Of a DNA stretch of 64,000 nt, positions 8,932 through 18,753 are shown piece by piece. The stretch is from Hoeflea sp. IMCC20628. GTDB taxonomy: Bacteria; Pseudomonadota; Alphaproteobacteria; Rhizobiales; Rhizobiaceae. Position 1 is the stretch's first letter, and every line of letters starts with the position of its first letter. The notes beneath the pieces are model-generated. The model saw only the letters and a list, made by a program, of their open reading frames with translations. It was not told the origin of the DNA and ran no database searches. Where the stretch lies: contig NZ_CP011479.1 in NCBI RefSeq assembly GCF_001011155.1, forward strand, positions 3,986,501 through 4,050,500. Reading direction: 5' to 3'. Both the position numbers and the translations under genes were made by a program.

Positions 8932-11682
8932 TTGAACGCCGAATCTCCGTTAAACCCCGCCATACTGACGACCGCCCAACTCGCGACAGCCGAAAGCCGC
9001 GCTACGGCGACGCCGATGATGGAGCAATTCATCGAGATCAAGGCCAACAATCCGGATTCGCTGCTGTTTTACCGGATGGGCGATTTCTACGAGCTGTTCT
9101 TCGAGGATGCCGCTGACGCGTCGCGCGCGCTCGGCATCACGCTGACCAAGCGTGGCCAGCATCTGGGGCAGGATATTCCGATGTGCGGCGTGCCTGTCCA
9201 CGCGGCCGACGACTATCTGCAGAAACTGATTTCGCTGGGATTCCGGGTGGCCGTCTGCGAGCAGACCGAGGACCCGGCGGAAGCCAAGAAACGCGGCGCC
9301 AAATCGGTTGTGCGGCGCGACGTCACCCGGCTGGTGACGCCGGGAACGCTGACCGAGGACAAGCTGCTCGATCCGTCGCAATCAAATTTCCTGATGGCTC
9401 TGGCGCGGATCAAGGGATCAGCGGAAGCCCAATATGGCTTGGCCTGGATCGACATCTCCACCGGCGCCTTTCATGTCGCTGAAAGCCGTGCGGCGCGGCT
9501 GCTGGCCGACATAGCCCAGGTTGAACCGAGTGAACTGATCCTTGCGGAGAACGTCTTCCATGACCCGGAACTCCGGCCATTGATCGACCAGATCGGCCGG
9601 GTGGCGGTGCCGCAACCGGCCGTGCTGTTTGACAGCGCCACAGCCGAAGGCCGGATCAGCCGGTTTTTCGAAGTTGGCTCGCTCGATGGTTTTGGCAGCT
9701 ACAGCCGGGCAGAGCTTGCGGCAGCGGCGGCAGTGATCGCCTATGTGGAAAAAACCCAGATTTCCGAGCGGCCACCGCTGGGCCGGCCCGAGCGCGAGCG
9801 CGACGGCGCGCGGATGTTCATCGATCCGGCAACACGGGCCAATCTCGAACTGGTGCGCACGCTGTCGGGCGACCGGCAGGGCAGCCTGATCAAATCCATC
9901 GACCGAACTGTTACCGGCGGCGGCGGCCGCAAGCTCGGCGAATGGCTGATGGCGCCGCTGACCGATCCGGACGCCATCAACGCCCGTCTCGACGGCGTTT
10001 CCCATCTGATCGCCAACCAGACACTGACCGACACGCTGCGCCGCGCGCTCAAGGGTGTCTCCGACATGCCGCGCGCGCTGTCGCGGCTGGCGCTCAACCG
10101 CGGCGGCCCGCGGGATCTGGGCGCAATCCTGACCGGTGTGAAGGCAGCAAGGGATATCGCCGCGCTGTTTGCCTCCGGCGATGCGCCCGAGCAGCTTTCC
10201 ACAGCACTCGAAACCCTGCGCGCGCTTCCCGGCGAGATCGGTGAACGGCTGACACAAACGCTGCATGATGAACTGCCGCTGCTCAAGCGCGATGGCGGTT
10301 TTGTCCGGGCGGGATTTTCCGCCGAGCTTGATGAGCTGAGGGCCTTGCGCGACCAGTCGCGCCGAGTGATTGCCGGCTTGCAACTGTCCTACGCCGAAGA
10401 GACCGGCGTGCGCTCGCTGAAAATCAAGCACAACAACATGCTTGGCTATTTCATCGAGGTGACGGCACTGAATGCTGGTCCGCTGACCGACAGCCCCGAA
10501 GCCAAATCGCGGTTCATTCATCGCCAGACCATGGCCAATGCCATGCGCTTCACCACAACCGAACTGGCTGATCTTGAAACAAGGATCGCCAATGCCGCCG
10601 GCGAAGCGCTGACCATTGAACTTGCAGCATTCGAGGATCTGGTGGCGCTCGTCGTCACCCATGCCGATGCGATCAAGGCCGCGGCGGATGCGCTGTCGGT
10701 GATCGATGTGACCGCAGCGCTGGCCGAACTCGCCAGCGAGCAGGGCTATGCGCGGCCGCGGGTCGATGACAGTCTTGCCTTCGAGATCGTAGCCGGGCGG
10801 CATCCGGTGGTCGAGCAGGCACTGCGGCGCCAGGCTGCACAGCCGTTTGTCGCCAATGATTGCGACCTGTCGCCCCCCGGCGACAGCGACGACGGCGGAT
10901 CGATCTGGCTGCTGACCGGTCCCAACATGGGTGGTAAATCGACATTCCTGCGGCAGAATGCGTTGATCGCGATTCTTGCGCAGATGGGGTCCTTTGTGCC
11001 GGCGGGCAGCGCCCATATCGGTGCGGTTGACCGGTTGTTTTCCCGGGTCGGCGCGTCTGACGATCTGGCGCGCGGGCGCTCGACCTTCATGGTCGAGATG
11101 GTCGAGACGGCAGCGATCCTCAACCAGGCCAGCCCGCGTTCGCTGGTCATTCTCGATGAGATCGGCCGTGGCACAGCGACATTCGACGGCTTGTCGATCG
11201 CCTGGGCAGCGGTCGAGCATCTGCATGCGGAGAACCGCAGTCGCGGTCTGTTCGCCACCCATTTTCACGAGCTGACTGCGCTGTCGGAAAAACTGCCGCG
11301 GCTTTCCAACGCCACCATGAAGGTCAAGGAATGGCAGGGCGAAGTGGTGTTCCTGCATGAGGTCGGCCCCGGTGCTGCCGACCGCTCCTACGGCATCCAG
11401 GTGGCGCGGCTCGCCGGCCTGCCCGATGCGGTGGTGGCGCGCGCCCGCGAAGTGCTGCAGCTGCTGGAAACCAGCGAACGCGAAAACCCGGCAGCGCGGC
11501 TGGTCGACGATCTGCCGCTGTTTGCGGTGCCTGCGCGCAAGGAACCGGCCAAACCGGCCAAGGGACCATCGGAATCCGATGCCCTTCTGAGCACGCTCAA
11601 CCCCGACGAGATGACGCCGCGCGATGCGCTGGAAGCGCTTTACGAACTAAAACGGCGGGTGTCGGAACAGCGGAAAAACTGA
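8932..11682 (+). CDS. mutS: DNA mismatch repair protein MutS
   Basis: A 916-residue full-length MutS, which binds mispairs and small loops as a dimer and recruits MutL. The N-terminal mismatch-reading domain has the Phe-x-Glu motif within [14 protein letters not shown]. The connector, lever and clamp domains follow. The C-terminal ABC-type ATPase has Walker [11 protein letters not shown] (near residue 664), Walker [17 protein letters not shown] and the ATHFHEL switch. It ends with the basic LKRRVSEQ helix. The start is a TTG, preceded at distance by AGGCAGG; in-frame ATGs at 9019 and 9022 would remove the conserved 30-residue leader found in rhizobial MutS. In S. meliloti glnD follows mutS; here it does not. 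Confidence 0.96.
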   Translation: MNAESPLNPAILTTAQLATAESRATATPMMEQFIEIKANNPDSLLFYRMGDFYELFFEDAADASRALGITLTKRGQHLGQDIPMCGVPVHAADDYLQKLISLGFRVAVCEQTEDPAEAKKRGAKSVVRRDVTRLVTPGTLTEDKLLDPSQSNFLMALARIKGSAEAQYGLAWIDISTGAFHVAESRAARLLADIAQVEPSELILAENVFHDPELRPLIDQIGRVAVPQPAVLFDSATAEGRISRFFEVGSLDGFGSYSRAELAAAAAVIAYVEKTQISERPPLGRPERERDGARMFIDPATRANLELVRTLSGDRQGSLIKSIDRTVTGGGGRKLGEWLMAPLTDPDAINARLDGVSHLIANQTLTDTLRRALKGVSDMPRALSRLALNRGGPRDLGAILTGVKAARDIAALFASGDAPEQLSTALETLRALPGEIGERLTQTLHDELPLLKRDGGFVRAGFSAELDELRALRDQSRRVIAGLQLSYAEETGVRSLKIKHNNMLGYFIEVTALNAGPLTDSPEAKSRFIHRQTMANAMRFTTTELADLETRIANAAGEALTIELAAFEDLVALVVTHADAIKAAADALSVIDVTAALAELASEQGYARPRVDDSLAFEIVAGRHPVVEQALRRQAAQPFVANDCDLSPPGDSDDGGSIWLLTGPNMGGKSTFLRQNALIAILAQMGSFVPAGSAHIGAVDRLFSRVGASDDLARGRSTFMVEMVETAAILNQASPRSLVILDEIGRGTATFDGLSIAWAAVEHLHAENRSRGLFATHFHELTALSEKLPRLSNATMKVKEWQGEVVFLHEVGPGAADRSYGIQVARLAGLPDAVVARAREVLQLLETSERENPAARLVDDLPLFAVPARKEPAKPAKGPSESDALLSTLNPDEMTPRDALEALYELKRRVSEQRKN

Positions 11683-11760
11683 AAGGCCGGGATCGCCTTC
11701 AACCGATGATGTGAGGCAGGCCTCCGGCCACCGCGCAATATTTTGAGACCGGGAACTCTC

Positions 11761-12335
11761 ATGCCGAAATTCGTCATCACCGGCGCATCCGGCGGCGGCA
11801 AGTCGACGCTGATCTCAGCCCTTGGCGCTAAGAGCTACGCCACCGTGCCGGAGGTGGGACGCCGATCGTAGCCGAGCAACTGGCCGCGCAAGGCACGGCG
11901 CTTCCCTGGCTGGATCAGGCTGCCTTCATGGATCTGCTGTTTGTCCGGTCGGTCGCGACATTCGACCAGGCTGGGGATGCCACGGATGCAATCGTGTTTT
12001 TTGACCGGAGCTTTCTCGAAGCCATTGCCTATGGCGCAGTGATCGGGCGACCCGTGCCAAAGGCAATGGCCGCGGCTGCAGCAGCGCGGAGATTTGAAAC
12101 GCCGGTGTTCGTCTGCCCGCCATGGCAAGAAATTTTTACGACCGACGCCGACCGACGGCATGGTTTCGAGTTCGCGCTTCGTGACCATGCGGCCAATGTG
12201 GCTGCCTATGAGGCCGCTGGCTACACGCTCGTCGAGGTTCCGCGCGCTCCGGTGACGGACAGGGTGGCCTTTATCCAGCGAACACTGGCCGATTTGTCCC
12301 GGTCTCAGCCTTTCAATCCGGGCGAAAACCTTTAG
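11761..12335 (+). pseudogene. AAA-family (NadR-like, AAA_28) nucleotide kinase/ATPase, frameshifted
   Basis: Starting at the ATG the frame reads MPKFVITGASGGGKSTLISA, a clear Walker A P-loop, then VPEVGRRS and a stop at 11868-11870. One base later the other frame continues as IVAEQLAAQGTALPWLDQAAF and runs to 12335 with FFDRSFLEAIAYG, CPPWQEIF and a C-terminal helix. Family members read xVxEVGRRIVxEQ at exactly this junction, so a single missing G after CGCCG at about 11864 explains the break. The restored product would be about 190 residues. Either the gene is inactivated or the assembly has a one-base error; selection on the rest looks intact. The substrate is unknown. Confidence 0.8.
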
Positions 12336-12376
12336 AAAGGCCGTGAACCCTTCTATCGCAACTGACAAGAGTCCTC

Positions 12377-13369
12377 ATGAGCAAGTTTGACGTCCTTTGC
12401 ATCGGCAATGCCATTGTCGATATCATCGCCCGCTGCGACGACGCGTTTCTCGTCGACAACGACATCATCAAGGGCGCAATGAACCTGATCGACGCCGATC
12501 GTGCCGAACTGCTGTATTCGCAGATGGGACCGGCAATCGAGAGCTCGGGCGGCAGCGCCGGCAACACAGCCGCCGGAATTGCCGGCTTTGGCAGTCGCTC
12601 GGCCTATTTCGGTAAAGTTGCGGAAGACCAGCTCGGCAAGATCTTCAGCCATGATATCCGCGCCCAGGGCGTGCATTTCGAAACCAGGCCGCTGGAAAGC
12701 ACCCCGCCGACCGCACGTTCGATGATCTTCGTGACGCCCGATGGCGAACGCTCGATGAACACCTATCTGGGTGCCTGCGTCGAACTTGGTCCCGAGGATA
12801 TTGAATCCGATGTGGTGGCTGACGCGAAGGTCACCTATTTCGAAGGCTATCTGTGGGACCCGCCCCGCGCCAAGGATGCCATCCGGCTCTGCGCCGAGAT
12901 CGGTCACAAGCATGGCCGCGAAATGTCGATGACGCTGTCGGATCCATTCTGCGTCGGACGCTACCGCGAAGAGTTTCTCGAGCTGATGCGCTCGGGCACC
13001 ATCGACATCGTGTTCGCCAATTCCGATGAAGTGAAATCGCTCTACGAGACCGACAATTTCGAGCACGCCGTGTCGCAGCTGCGCAAGGACTGCAAGCTTG
13101 CTGCCATCACCCGTTCCGAGCATGGTTCGGTGATTGTCCGTGGCGACGAGCGCCATGACATTGATGCGATCGACATCGACGAAGTGGTCGACACCACCGG
13201 TGCCGGCGATCTCTATGCCGCGGGCTTCCTGCATGGCTATGCCAATGGCAAATCGCTGGAAACATGCGGCAAGCTCGGCAGTCTCGCAGCCGGGCTGGTG
13301 ATCCAGCAGATCGGCCCGAGGCTGCAGCTTTCACTGGCTGACGCGGCACGCGACGCCGGGATCATCTGA
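12377..13369 (+). CDS. PfkB-family carbohydrate kinase, predicted adenosine kinase
   Basis: A 330-residue ribokinase-fold enzyme that phosphorylates a ribosyl 5'-hydroxyl with ATP. It matches rhizobial proteins annotated as adenosine kinase. Visible signatures are the N-terminal CIGNAIVDIIAR, the first PfkB signature region GGSAGNTAAGIAGFG, the lid-linked RSMIFVTPDGERSMNTYLGA and the catalytic anion hole/base DTTGAGDLYAAGFLHG. The length fits the family. It lies 41 bases after the frameshifted ATPase and on the same strand. Substrate choice (adenosine versus another nucleoside or sugar) is by resemblance only. Confidence 0.85.
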   Translation: MSKFDVLCIGNAIVDIIARCDDAFLVDNDIIKGAMNLIDADRAELLYSQMGPAIESSGGSAGNTAAGIAGFGSRSAYFGKVAEDQLGKIFSHDIRAQGVHFETRPLESTPPTARSMIFVTPDGERSMNTYLGACVELGPEDIESDVVADAKVTYFEGYLWDPPRAKDAIRLCAEIGHKHGREMSMTLSDPFCVGRYREEFLELMRSGTIDIVFANSDEVKSLYETDNFEHAVSQLRKDCKLAAITRSEHGSVIVRGDERHDIDAIDIDEVVDTTGAGDLYAAGFLHGYANGKSLETCGKLGSLAAGLVIQQIGPRLQLSLADAARDAGII

Positions 13370-13389
13370 TCCCGGCCCAGCGGCTGGTG

Positions 13390-14025
13390 CTACATCACAT
13401 CTTCAGGTGGACGGCCGGCGCGTGAGCGGTAGGGCGAGAATGCCCAGTTGTAGCGGATGGCGCCGCCACGCACGGCAAAAGCCAAGATGACGCCCGCAGC
13501 GGACGCGGCAAGTAGCGGCGCTCCGAGCAGGCTGGCGGCAACAAAGCCGCCGGCGCCGACAAGGGCTGCGGAGACATAGATTTCCGGACGCATCAGCACC
13601 GAAGGTTCGCCCGCGAGAAGATCGCGCAGGATGCCGCCCATGGTCGCAGTCATCATGCCGGTGACAAGTGCCACGACCGGCGATCCGGAAACAGCCAGCC
13701 CCTTGGCAGCGCCCATCACCGAATAGGCCGACATGCCGACGGCATCAAACCACAGCAACAGCCGGTAGCGCGACTCGACCAGATGGGCGGTGAAGTAGAC
13801 AATCACCGCCACTCCGGCACAGACCAGCAGATAGGCAGGCTTTTCAACCCAGAACACCGGGGTCGCTCCGAGCACCAGATCGCGAAAAGTGCCGCCGCCA
13901 ATGCCGGTCACGGCCGCCAGAAACACAAAGCCGATCATGTCGAGCTGCTTGCGCGAGGCGGCCAGCGCGCCGGTGGCGGCAAAAACCGCAACACCGGCGT
14001 AATCAAGACCTTCAAGCGGGGTCAT
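13390..14025 (-). CDS. Trimeric intracellular cation channel (TRIC/UPF0126) family protein
   Basis: A 211-residue inner-membrane protein with about seven hydrophobic segments. It contains the two internal repeats of the UPF0126/YadS family, each with a glycine-rich signature before RDL: GIGGGTFRDLVLG in the first half and TMGGILRDLLAG in the second. Prokaryotic TRIC homologues form homotrimeric K+-permeable channels; some members (YicG) have been linked to glycine transport. The C-terminus ends with a short basic cytoplasmic tail. It is convergent with the adenosine-kinase-like gene and lies upstream-facing toward it with only 20 bases between stops. Confidence 0.9.
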   Translation of the reverse strand: MTPLEGLDYAGVAVFAATGALAASRKQLDMIGFVFLAAVTGIGGGTFRDLVLGATPVFWVEKPAYLLVCAGVAVIVYFTAHLVESRYRLLLWFDAVGMSAYSVMGAAKGLAVSGSPVVALVTGMMTATMGGILRDLLAGEPSVLMRPEIYVSAALVGAGGFVAASLLGAPLLAASAAGVILAFAVRGGAIRYNWAFSPYRSRAGRPPEDVM

Positions 14026-14076
14026 CGGCGTTTTCTCCGGTCCGCCACTGAGCCCAACAGCCCGGCAGGATTGATC

Positions 14077-14700
14077 TCAGGCGTCTTTTTCAGCTTGGGC
14101 CGGGGCGCCAGGCTCAGGTGCGAGCTCTTTCGGGCCACCCTTGGCGACGCCGACCATGGCCGGACGCAGCATACGCTCGCCGATCACATAGCCCGGCTGC
14201 ACCACCTCGACGACGGTGTTGTTGGCAACGCTCGGGTCCGGAACTTCATACATCGCCTGATGATAATTCGGGTCGAACTTCTGACCCTTCGGCTCCAGCT
14301 TGCTAACGCCATGGCGCTCAAGCGCTGCCAGCATGGCGCGTTCGGTCAATTCAACGCCTTCGACCAGGCTGTTCAAGCCATTGTCGGCAGCACCCTCGAC
14401 CTGTTCGGGCACCGCTTCCAGCGCGCGCTGAAGATTGTCGGAAACCTGAAGCATATCGCGGGCAAAACCGGAAATGGCGTAGCTTTTCGCATCCCGGACG
14501 TCGCGGGCCGTCCGGCGGCGCAGGTTTTCCATCTCGGCCGCCATGCGCAGCCGCTGGTCCCTGAGTTCCAGGATTTCGGCCTTGAGCACCTCTACCGGGT
14601 CAAGCTCCTGTGCCTGCGCTGGATTGACGGCCTCTTCACCCTTCGGGGCGGCGTCTGCCTGTGGCTTGTTGTATTCGTGGCCCTGGCTTTCATCGCTCAT
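14077..14700 (-). CDS. grpE: GrpE nucleotide exchange factor for DnaK
   Basis: A 207-residue co-chaperone that releases ADP from DnaK. The N-terminus is polar and disordered. It is followed by the long coiled-coil helix ([19 protein letters not shown]), the four-helix dimer region and the beta-wing with the GrpE signature [27 protein letters not shown] chose the ATG at 14700 (MSDESQG), preceded by AGGA ten bases upstream; upstream in-frame ATGs at 14730 and 14769 would add an atypical leader. It lies downstream of hrcA on the same strand, the usual heat-shock pairing. Confidence 0.96.
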   Translation of the reverse strand: MSDESQGHEYNKPQADAAPKGEEAVNPAQAQELDPVEVLKAEILELRDQRLRMAAEMENLRRRTARDVRDAKSYAISGFARDMLQVSDNLQRALEAVPEQVEGAADNGLNSLVEGVELTERAMLAALERHGVSKLEPKGQKFDPNYHQAMYEVPDPSVANNTVVEVVQPGYVIGERMLRPAMVGVAKGGPKELAPEPGAPAQAEKDA

Positions 14701-14845
14701 GGTGTGCGTGTCCTGACTGTTCTTTATCATATTGAGAAGGTGCACCGCATATGAAAGTTCGGGCAGCAAAAATCAAGGCCTGCGCCGCCGCGAGGGTGAT
14801 CTAACCCGCAATAGCGCGGTTATTTTGCTGCATTTTTGCACGGAG

Positions 14846-15931
14846 CTATTTGCGCGTCAGCCGCGACACCAGTTGCGCGGTATAATCGACCATCGGGACG
14901 ATACGCGCATAGTTGAGCCGGGTTGGCCCGATGATGCCGACCGCGCCGACCACCTTGTCGTCGCCATCACGCCAGGGCGCGACGATCAGTGACGAGCCCG
15001 ACAACGAGAACAGCTTGTTCTCGGAACCGATGAATATGCGGACGCCGGACCCCTCTTCGGCAAGCGTCATCAGCTCTATCAGGCTCTCCTTGCGCTCCAG
15101 TTCGTCAAACAGCAGCCGGAGCCGGTCGAGTTCTTCGCCCGCTGACAGACCTTCAAGCAGATTGCCGCGTCCACGTACGATCAGCCGCGCAGCACCGGCG
15201 CCCTCACGGGTTCCGGCCCAGACAGCCAGGCCGCGCTCGACCAGATCACGCGACAAGACATCAAGCGCGGAGCGCACCTCGTCGGTGATCCGCTCCAGTT
15301 CGCTGCGCACTTCGCCGATGGTGCGGCCAACGAGATGGGCGTTGAGAAAATTCGACGCTTCGGTCAATTGCCCGGCGGTGACCCCGTCCGGCAGCTCCAT
15401 GACCCGGTTTTCGACCTGGTCATTGCCGCCGACCAGCACCACAAGCGCCCGCTTCGGATCAAGCCGGATGAACTCGATGTGGCGGATGGTGGCATCCTGC
15501 TTGGCAGCAATCACCAGGCCAGCGCCGCGGGTCATGCCCGACAGCATCTGGCTCGCCTCGGTGAGAAGTGTTTCCACCGGTCTGCTCGTGTCTTCAGAGC
15601 GCACCTGACGCTCGATCGTCTCGCGCATGTCAGGCTGCAGGTCGCCAACCTGCATGAAGGCATCGACAAAAAAACGCAGGCCCTTATGCGTTGGCAACCG
15701 TCCGGCGCTGATATGCGGCGCATAAATCAGCCCGAGATCCTCAAGATCACTCATGACATTGCGGATTGATGCCGGGGACAGGGCCATCGGCAGCATCCGC
15801 GACAGGCTGCGTGAGCCGAGCGGATCACCCGATTCCATATAGCTTTCCACAAGCGCGCGAAAAATCTCCCGCGAGCGCTCATCAAGCGCTCCGGAAAGGT
15901 CCGTCGATATGGATGGCGTGTTCATGGTCAT
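14846..15931 (-). CDS. hrcA: Heat-inducible transcription repressor HrcA
   Basis: A 361-residue repressor of class I heat-shock genes, which binds CIRCE inverted repeats and is kept active by GroEL. The N-terminal winged helix is visible (RSREIFRALVESY, GSRSLSR, SPASIRNVMSDLEDLGLI, HISAGRLPTHKGLRFFVD). The GAF-like central domain and the C-terminal GIIGPTRLNYARIVPMVDY are typical. The ATG is preceded by GAGGA at seven bases. It is transcribed toward grpE with 145 bases between, and divergently from rph. I saw no CIRCE element in the intergenic DNA on either side, so its targets lie elsewhere. Confidence 0.97.
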   Translation of the reverse strand: MTMNTPSISTDLSGALDERSREIFRALVESYMESGDPLGSRSLSRMLPMALSPASIRNVMSDLEDLGLIYAPHISAGRLPTHKGLRFFVDAFMQVGDLQPDMRETIERQVRSEDTSRPVETLLTEASQMLSGMTRGAGLVIAAKQDATIRHIEFIRLDPKRALVVLVGGNDQVENRVMELPDGVTAGQLTEASNFLNAHLVGRTIGEVRSELERITDEVRSALDVLSRDLVERGLAVWAGTREGAGAARLIVRGRGNLLEGLSAGEELDRLRLLFDELERKESLIELMTLAEEGSGVRIFIGSENKLFSLSGSSLIVAPWRDGDDKVVGAVGIIGPTRLNYARIVPMVDYTAQLVSRLTRK

Positions 15932-16125
15932 AACCGTGTCCTCAAGGCTGCCTCTGGCGCTGCCTTTACGTAGAACATAGGGGGTTGAGCGCCCGCACGA
16001 AAGGGGTAATGCAAAGCGAGAGCCTGAGCCGGGGGCGCACGCAGCCTCTGTTGCAGGCGGTTTTTCTTTGCATGATGGCGTCCGCGCCGATAGAAGGCGG
16101 CAATATTGGAATCAGGAGAGACATG

Positions 16126-16851
16126 ATGCGTCCATCAGGCCGGAAGTTAGACAAGATGCGGGCAGTCAGCTTTGACCGCAACGTATCCAAGCATGCCGAG
16201 GGCTCCTGCCTGGTCAAATTCGGCGACACCCATGTGCTGTGCACCGCCAGTCTCGAAGAGCGGGTTCCACCGTGGTTGCGCAATGGCGGCAAGGGCTGGG
16301 TCACAGCCGAATACGGCATGTTGCCGCGCTCGACCGGCGACCGCATGCGCCGCGAAGCCACCTCGGGCAAGCAGGGTGGCCGGACGCTCGAAATCCAGCG
16401 CCTGATCGGACGCTCGCTGCGTGCTGTCGTCAATCTCGAAGCGCTCGGCGAACGCCAGATCACAGTCGATTGCGATGTCATCCAGGCCGATGGCGGCACC
16501 AGAACGGCAGCCATCACCGGCGCATGGATTGCGCTGCATGATTGCCTGAAGTGGATGGAAGAACGCTCGATGATCAAGGTCGAACGGGTGCTCAAGGATC
16601 ATGTCGCCGCCGTGTCTTGCGGCATCTTCGCCTCGCAGCCGGTGATTGATCTTGACTATCTCGAGGATTCGGCAGCCGAGACCGACGCCAATTTCGTCAT
16701 GACCGGCTCTGGCGGCATTGTCGAAATCCAGGGCACGGCCGAGGCCGAACCGTTTACGCAGGACCAGCTTCTGGAACTGCTGGAACTGGCCAAGAACGGC
16801 ATTGCCGATCTGGTCGCCATGCAGAAGGCGACGGTCTCCGGACCGCTGTAA
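16126..16851 (+). CDS. rph: Ribonuclease PH
   Basis: A 241-residue phosphorolytic 3'-5' exoribonuclease that trims tRNA 3' ends, working as a hexamer. The start [12 protein letters not shown] is the classical RPH beginning, and AGGAG lies seven bases before this ATG (the ATG at 16123 is too close). Key segments are [13 protein letters not shown], the RNA-contacting [21 protein letters not shown], the phosphate-binding [18 protein letters not shown] and [11 protein letters not shown]. It is the first gene of a likely rph-rdgB-hemW operon (six-base gap to rdgB). Confidence 0.97.
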   Translation: MRPSGRKLDKMRAVSFDRNVSKHAEGSCLVKFGDTHVLCTASLEERVPPWLRNGGKGWVTAEYGMLPRSTGDRMRREATSGKQGGRTLEIQRLIGRSLRAVVNLEALGERQITVDCDVIQADGGTRTAAITGAWIALHDCLKWMEERSMIKVERVLKDHVAAVSCGIFASQPVIDLDYLEDSAAETDANFVMTGSGGIVEIQGTAEAEPFTQDQLLELLELAKNGIADLVAMQKATVSGPL

Positions 16852-16857
16852 TTCACC

Positions 16858-17511
16858 ATGTCCAACCTGACGCTCACCAAGATCCTGGTCGCCAGCCACA
16901 ACGCCGGCAAGATCTCCGAATTCCGCGATCTGTGCGGCCCGTTTGGCGTCGAGGTCACCTCGGCGGCTGAACTGGGCCTGGCCGAGCCTGAGGAAACCGG
17001 CGACACGTTTGAGGCCAATGCCGCGACCAAGGCGCTTGCTTCGGCAAAAGCCTCGGGCCTGATCGCGCTGTCGGATGATTCCGGGCTGATGGTGGATGCA
17101 CTGGACGGCGCCCCTGGCGTCTACACCGCCGACTGGGCGACGCTTGATGATGGCAGCCGCGATTTCATGGTCGCCATGCAAAAGGTCGAAGATGCACTCA
17201 AGGCCCGCGGTGCCGACACTGAGGCAAAACGCACCGGGCGGTTTGTCAGTGTGCTGTGCCTGGCCACGCCCGAAGGCGAAGTCAGCTTCTATCGTGGCGA
17301 AGCACCGGGCGTTCTGGTCTGGCCGCCACGCGGCAGCCTCGGTTTCGGCTACGATCCTGTGTTCCGTCCTGATGGCCACACACGGACATTCGGCGAGATG
17401 CCGGCCGAGGAAAAGCACGGCTGGAAGCCCGGTCAGGCGACCGCGCTTTCACACCGCGCGAAGGCGTTTAAACTGTTTGCGGAGCAATGCCTCGGCGTAC
17501 CGGCCACGTGA
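16858..17511 (+). CDS. rdgB: RdgB/HAM1 non-canonical purine NTP pyrophosphatase (dITP/XTP)
   Basis: A 217-residue house-cleaning enzyme that hydrolyses dITP, ITP and XTP to monophosphates, keeping deaminated purines out of nucleic acids. Motifs visible: the N-terminal substrate loop [25 protein letters not shown], the metal-binding [20 protein letters not shown], the base-recognition [13 protein letters not shown] and the terminal SHRAKAFK. The ATG sits six bases after rph. Its last 25 bases overlap the hemW reading frame. Confidence 0.97.
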   Translation: MSNLTLTKILVASHNAGKISEFRDLCGPFGVEVTSAAELGLAEPEETGDTFEANAATKALASAKASGLIALSDDSGLMVDALDGAPGVYTADWATLDDGSRDFMVAMQKVEDALKARGADTEAKRTGRFVSVLCLATPEGEVSFYRGEAPGVLVWPPRGSLGFGYDPVFRPDGHTRTFGEMPAEEKHGWKPGQATALSHRAKAFKLFAEQCLGVPAT

Positions 17512-18698
17512 GCGCGGCTTCCCTGCTCACCGACGCAATCGCTCCCGACACCGGCAAGCCCGGTTTCGGGGTTTATCTGCATTGGCCGTTCTGCGCCGCA
17601 AAATGCCCCTATTGCGATTTCAACAGCCATGTCCGCCATGCCGGCGTCGACCAGCAGGCCTATATCCGGGCATTCAGCCAGGAGATCGCGGCGATGCGCG
17701 AGATTTCCGGGCCGCGCGTAGTCACAAGCATGTTTTTCGGCGGCGGCACACCATCGCTGATGGCGCCTGACACAGTGGCAGCCATTCTGGACGCGGTGCG
17801 CGCAGCTTGGATGGTGCCCGACGGGATCGAGATCACGCTGGAAGCCAATCCGTCGAGCGTCGAGGCGGGCCGCTTCCGTGGCTACCGCGAAGCCGGCGTC
17901 AACCGCGTGTCGATGGGCGTGCAGGCGCTCAATGATCCCGATCTCAAGCGACTGGGTCGGCTGCATGACCGCGCCGACGCGCTGAAAGCCATTGGTCTGG
18001 CGCGCGACATCTTTCCGCGCATGTCGTTTGACCTGATCTACGCCCGACCCGACCAAACGGCGCAGACCTGGGCGCTGGAGCTCAAGGAAGCCATATCGCT
18101 CGCCGCCGATCATTTGTCGCTGTATCAGCTGACGATCGAGGAAGGCACGCCGTTTTACGGGTTGCACAAGGCCGGCAAGCTGATCGTGCCGGATGGCGAA
18201 TTGTCTGCGGAACTCTATGAGCTGACCCGCAGCGTCTGCGAAGACCACGGCATGCCTGCCTATGAAGTCTCAAACCATGCCCAGCCCGGCGCCGAAAGCC
18301 GGCATAACCTGACCTATTGGCGCTATGGCGATTATGTCGGGATTGGTCCCGGTGCGCATGGACGGCTGACAACGAGCGCCGGTAAGATCGCCACGGCCAC
18401 CGAACGCATGCCGGAAAAATGGCTGGAGCTGGTGGCGCAAAATGGGCACGGCATGGTCGAGACCAGCGAACTCAGCCTGTCCGAACAGGCCGATGAATTG
18501 CTGCTGATGGGGCTGAGATTGCGCGAAGGCATTGATCTCAAGCGCTGGCAGGCATTGTCAGGCCGCGGGCTTGATCCGGACCGCACTGAATTCCTCATTC
18601 ACCACGGCATGATCGAAAAGATGACGCCCGACCGTATCCGCTGCACGCCGCAGGGCATGCTGGTGCTTGACGCGGTGGTCGCCGACCTGGCGTTCTGA
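17487..18698 (+). CDS. hemW: Radical SAM heme chaperone HemW
   Basis: A 403-residue radical SAM protein of the HemW group (formerly called HemN-like), which binds heme and hands it to membrane respiratory proteins. The [4Fe-4S] cluster motif [10 protein letters not shown] (CxxxCxxC plus an extra Cys-free tail) is intact, followed by [11 protein letters not shown] (glycine-rich SAM motif), [11 protein letters not shown] and [11 protein letters not shown]. HemW lacks the extra residues needed for coproporphyrinogen oxidase activity. [21 protein letters not shown] is the conserved C-terminal signature. The start is either the ATG used here or a GTG at 17508 in a GTGA overlap with the rdgB stop. 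Confidence 0.94.
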   Translation: MPRRTGHVSAASLLTDAIAPDTGKPGFGVYLHWPFCAAKCPYCDFNSHVRHAGVDQQAYIRAFSQEIAAMREISGPRVVTSMFFGGGTPSLMAPDTVAAILDAVRAAWMVPDGIEITLEANPSSVEAGRFRGYREAGVNRVSMGVQALNDPDLKRLGRLHDRADALKAIGLARDIFPRMSFDLIYARPDQTAQTWALELKEAISLAADHLSLYQLTIEEGTPFYGLHKAGKLIVPDGELSAELYELTRSVCEDHGMPAYEVSNHAQPGAESRHNLTYWRYGDYVGIGPGAHGRLTTSAGKIATATERMPEKWLELVAQNGHGMVETSELSLSEQADELLLMGLRLREGIDLKRWQALSGRGLDPDRTEFLIHHGMIEKMTPDRIRCTPQGMLVLDAVVADLAF

Positions 18699-18718
18699 GG
18701 AGGGTTACGGAGTCCTTT

Positions 18719-18738
18719 GCGCATCCAATTGGATGCGC
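18719..18738. terminator. Perfect 20-bp palindrome between convergent hemW and the GGDEF-EAL gene
   Basis: GCGCATCCAATTGGATGCGC is a perfect palindrome that can fold as an 8-bp stem with an AATT loop. It lies in the 55-base gap between two convergent stop codons, so a bidirectional terminator is the natural reading. No T-tract follows it. Confidence 0.5.
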
Positions 18739-18753
18739 GGCGCTGTAAGTAGC

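Noticed and set aside
9418-11358. 646-codon open frame on the minus strand
   Set aside because: It lies entirely opposite mutS; long antisense frames are common in GC-rich genes and the product resembles no family.
15932-16125. CIRCE operator between hrcA and rph
   Set aside because: No TTAGCACTC-N9-GAGTGCTAA or close variant is present.
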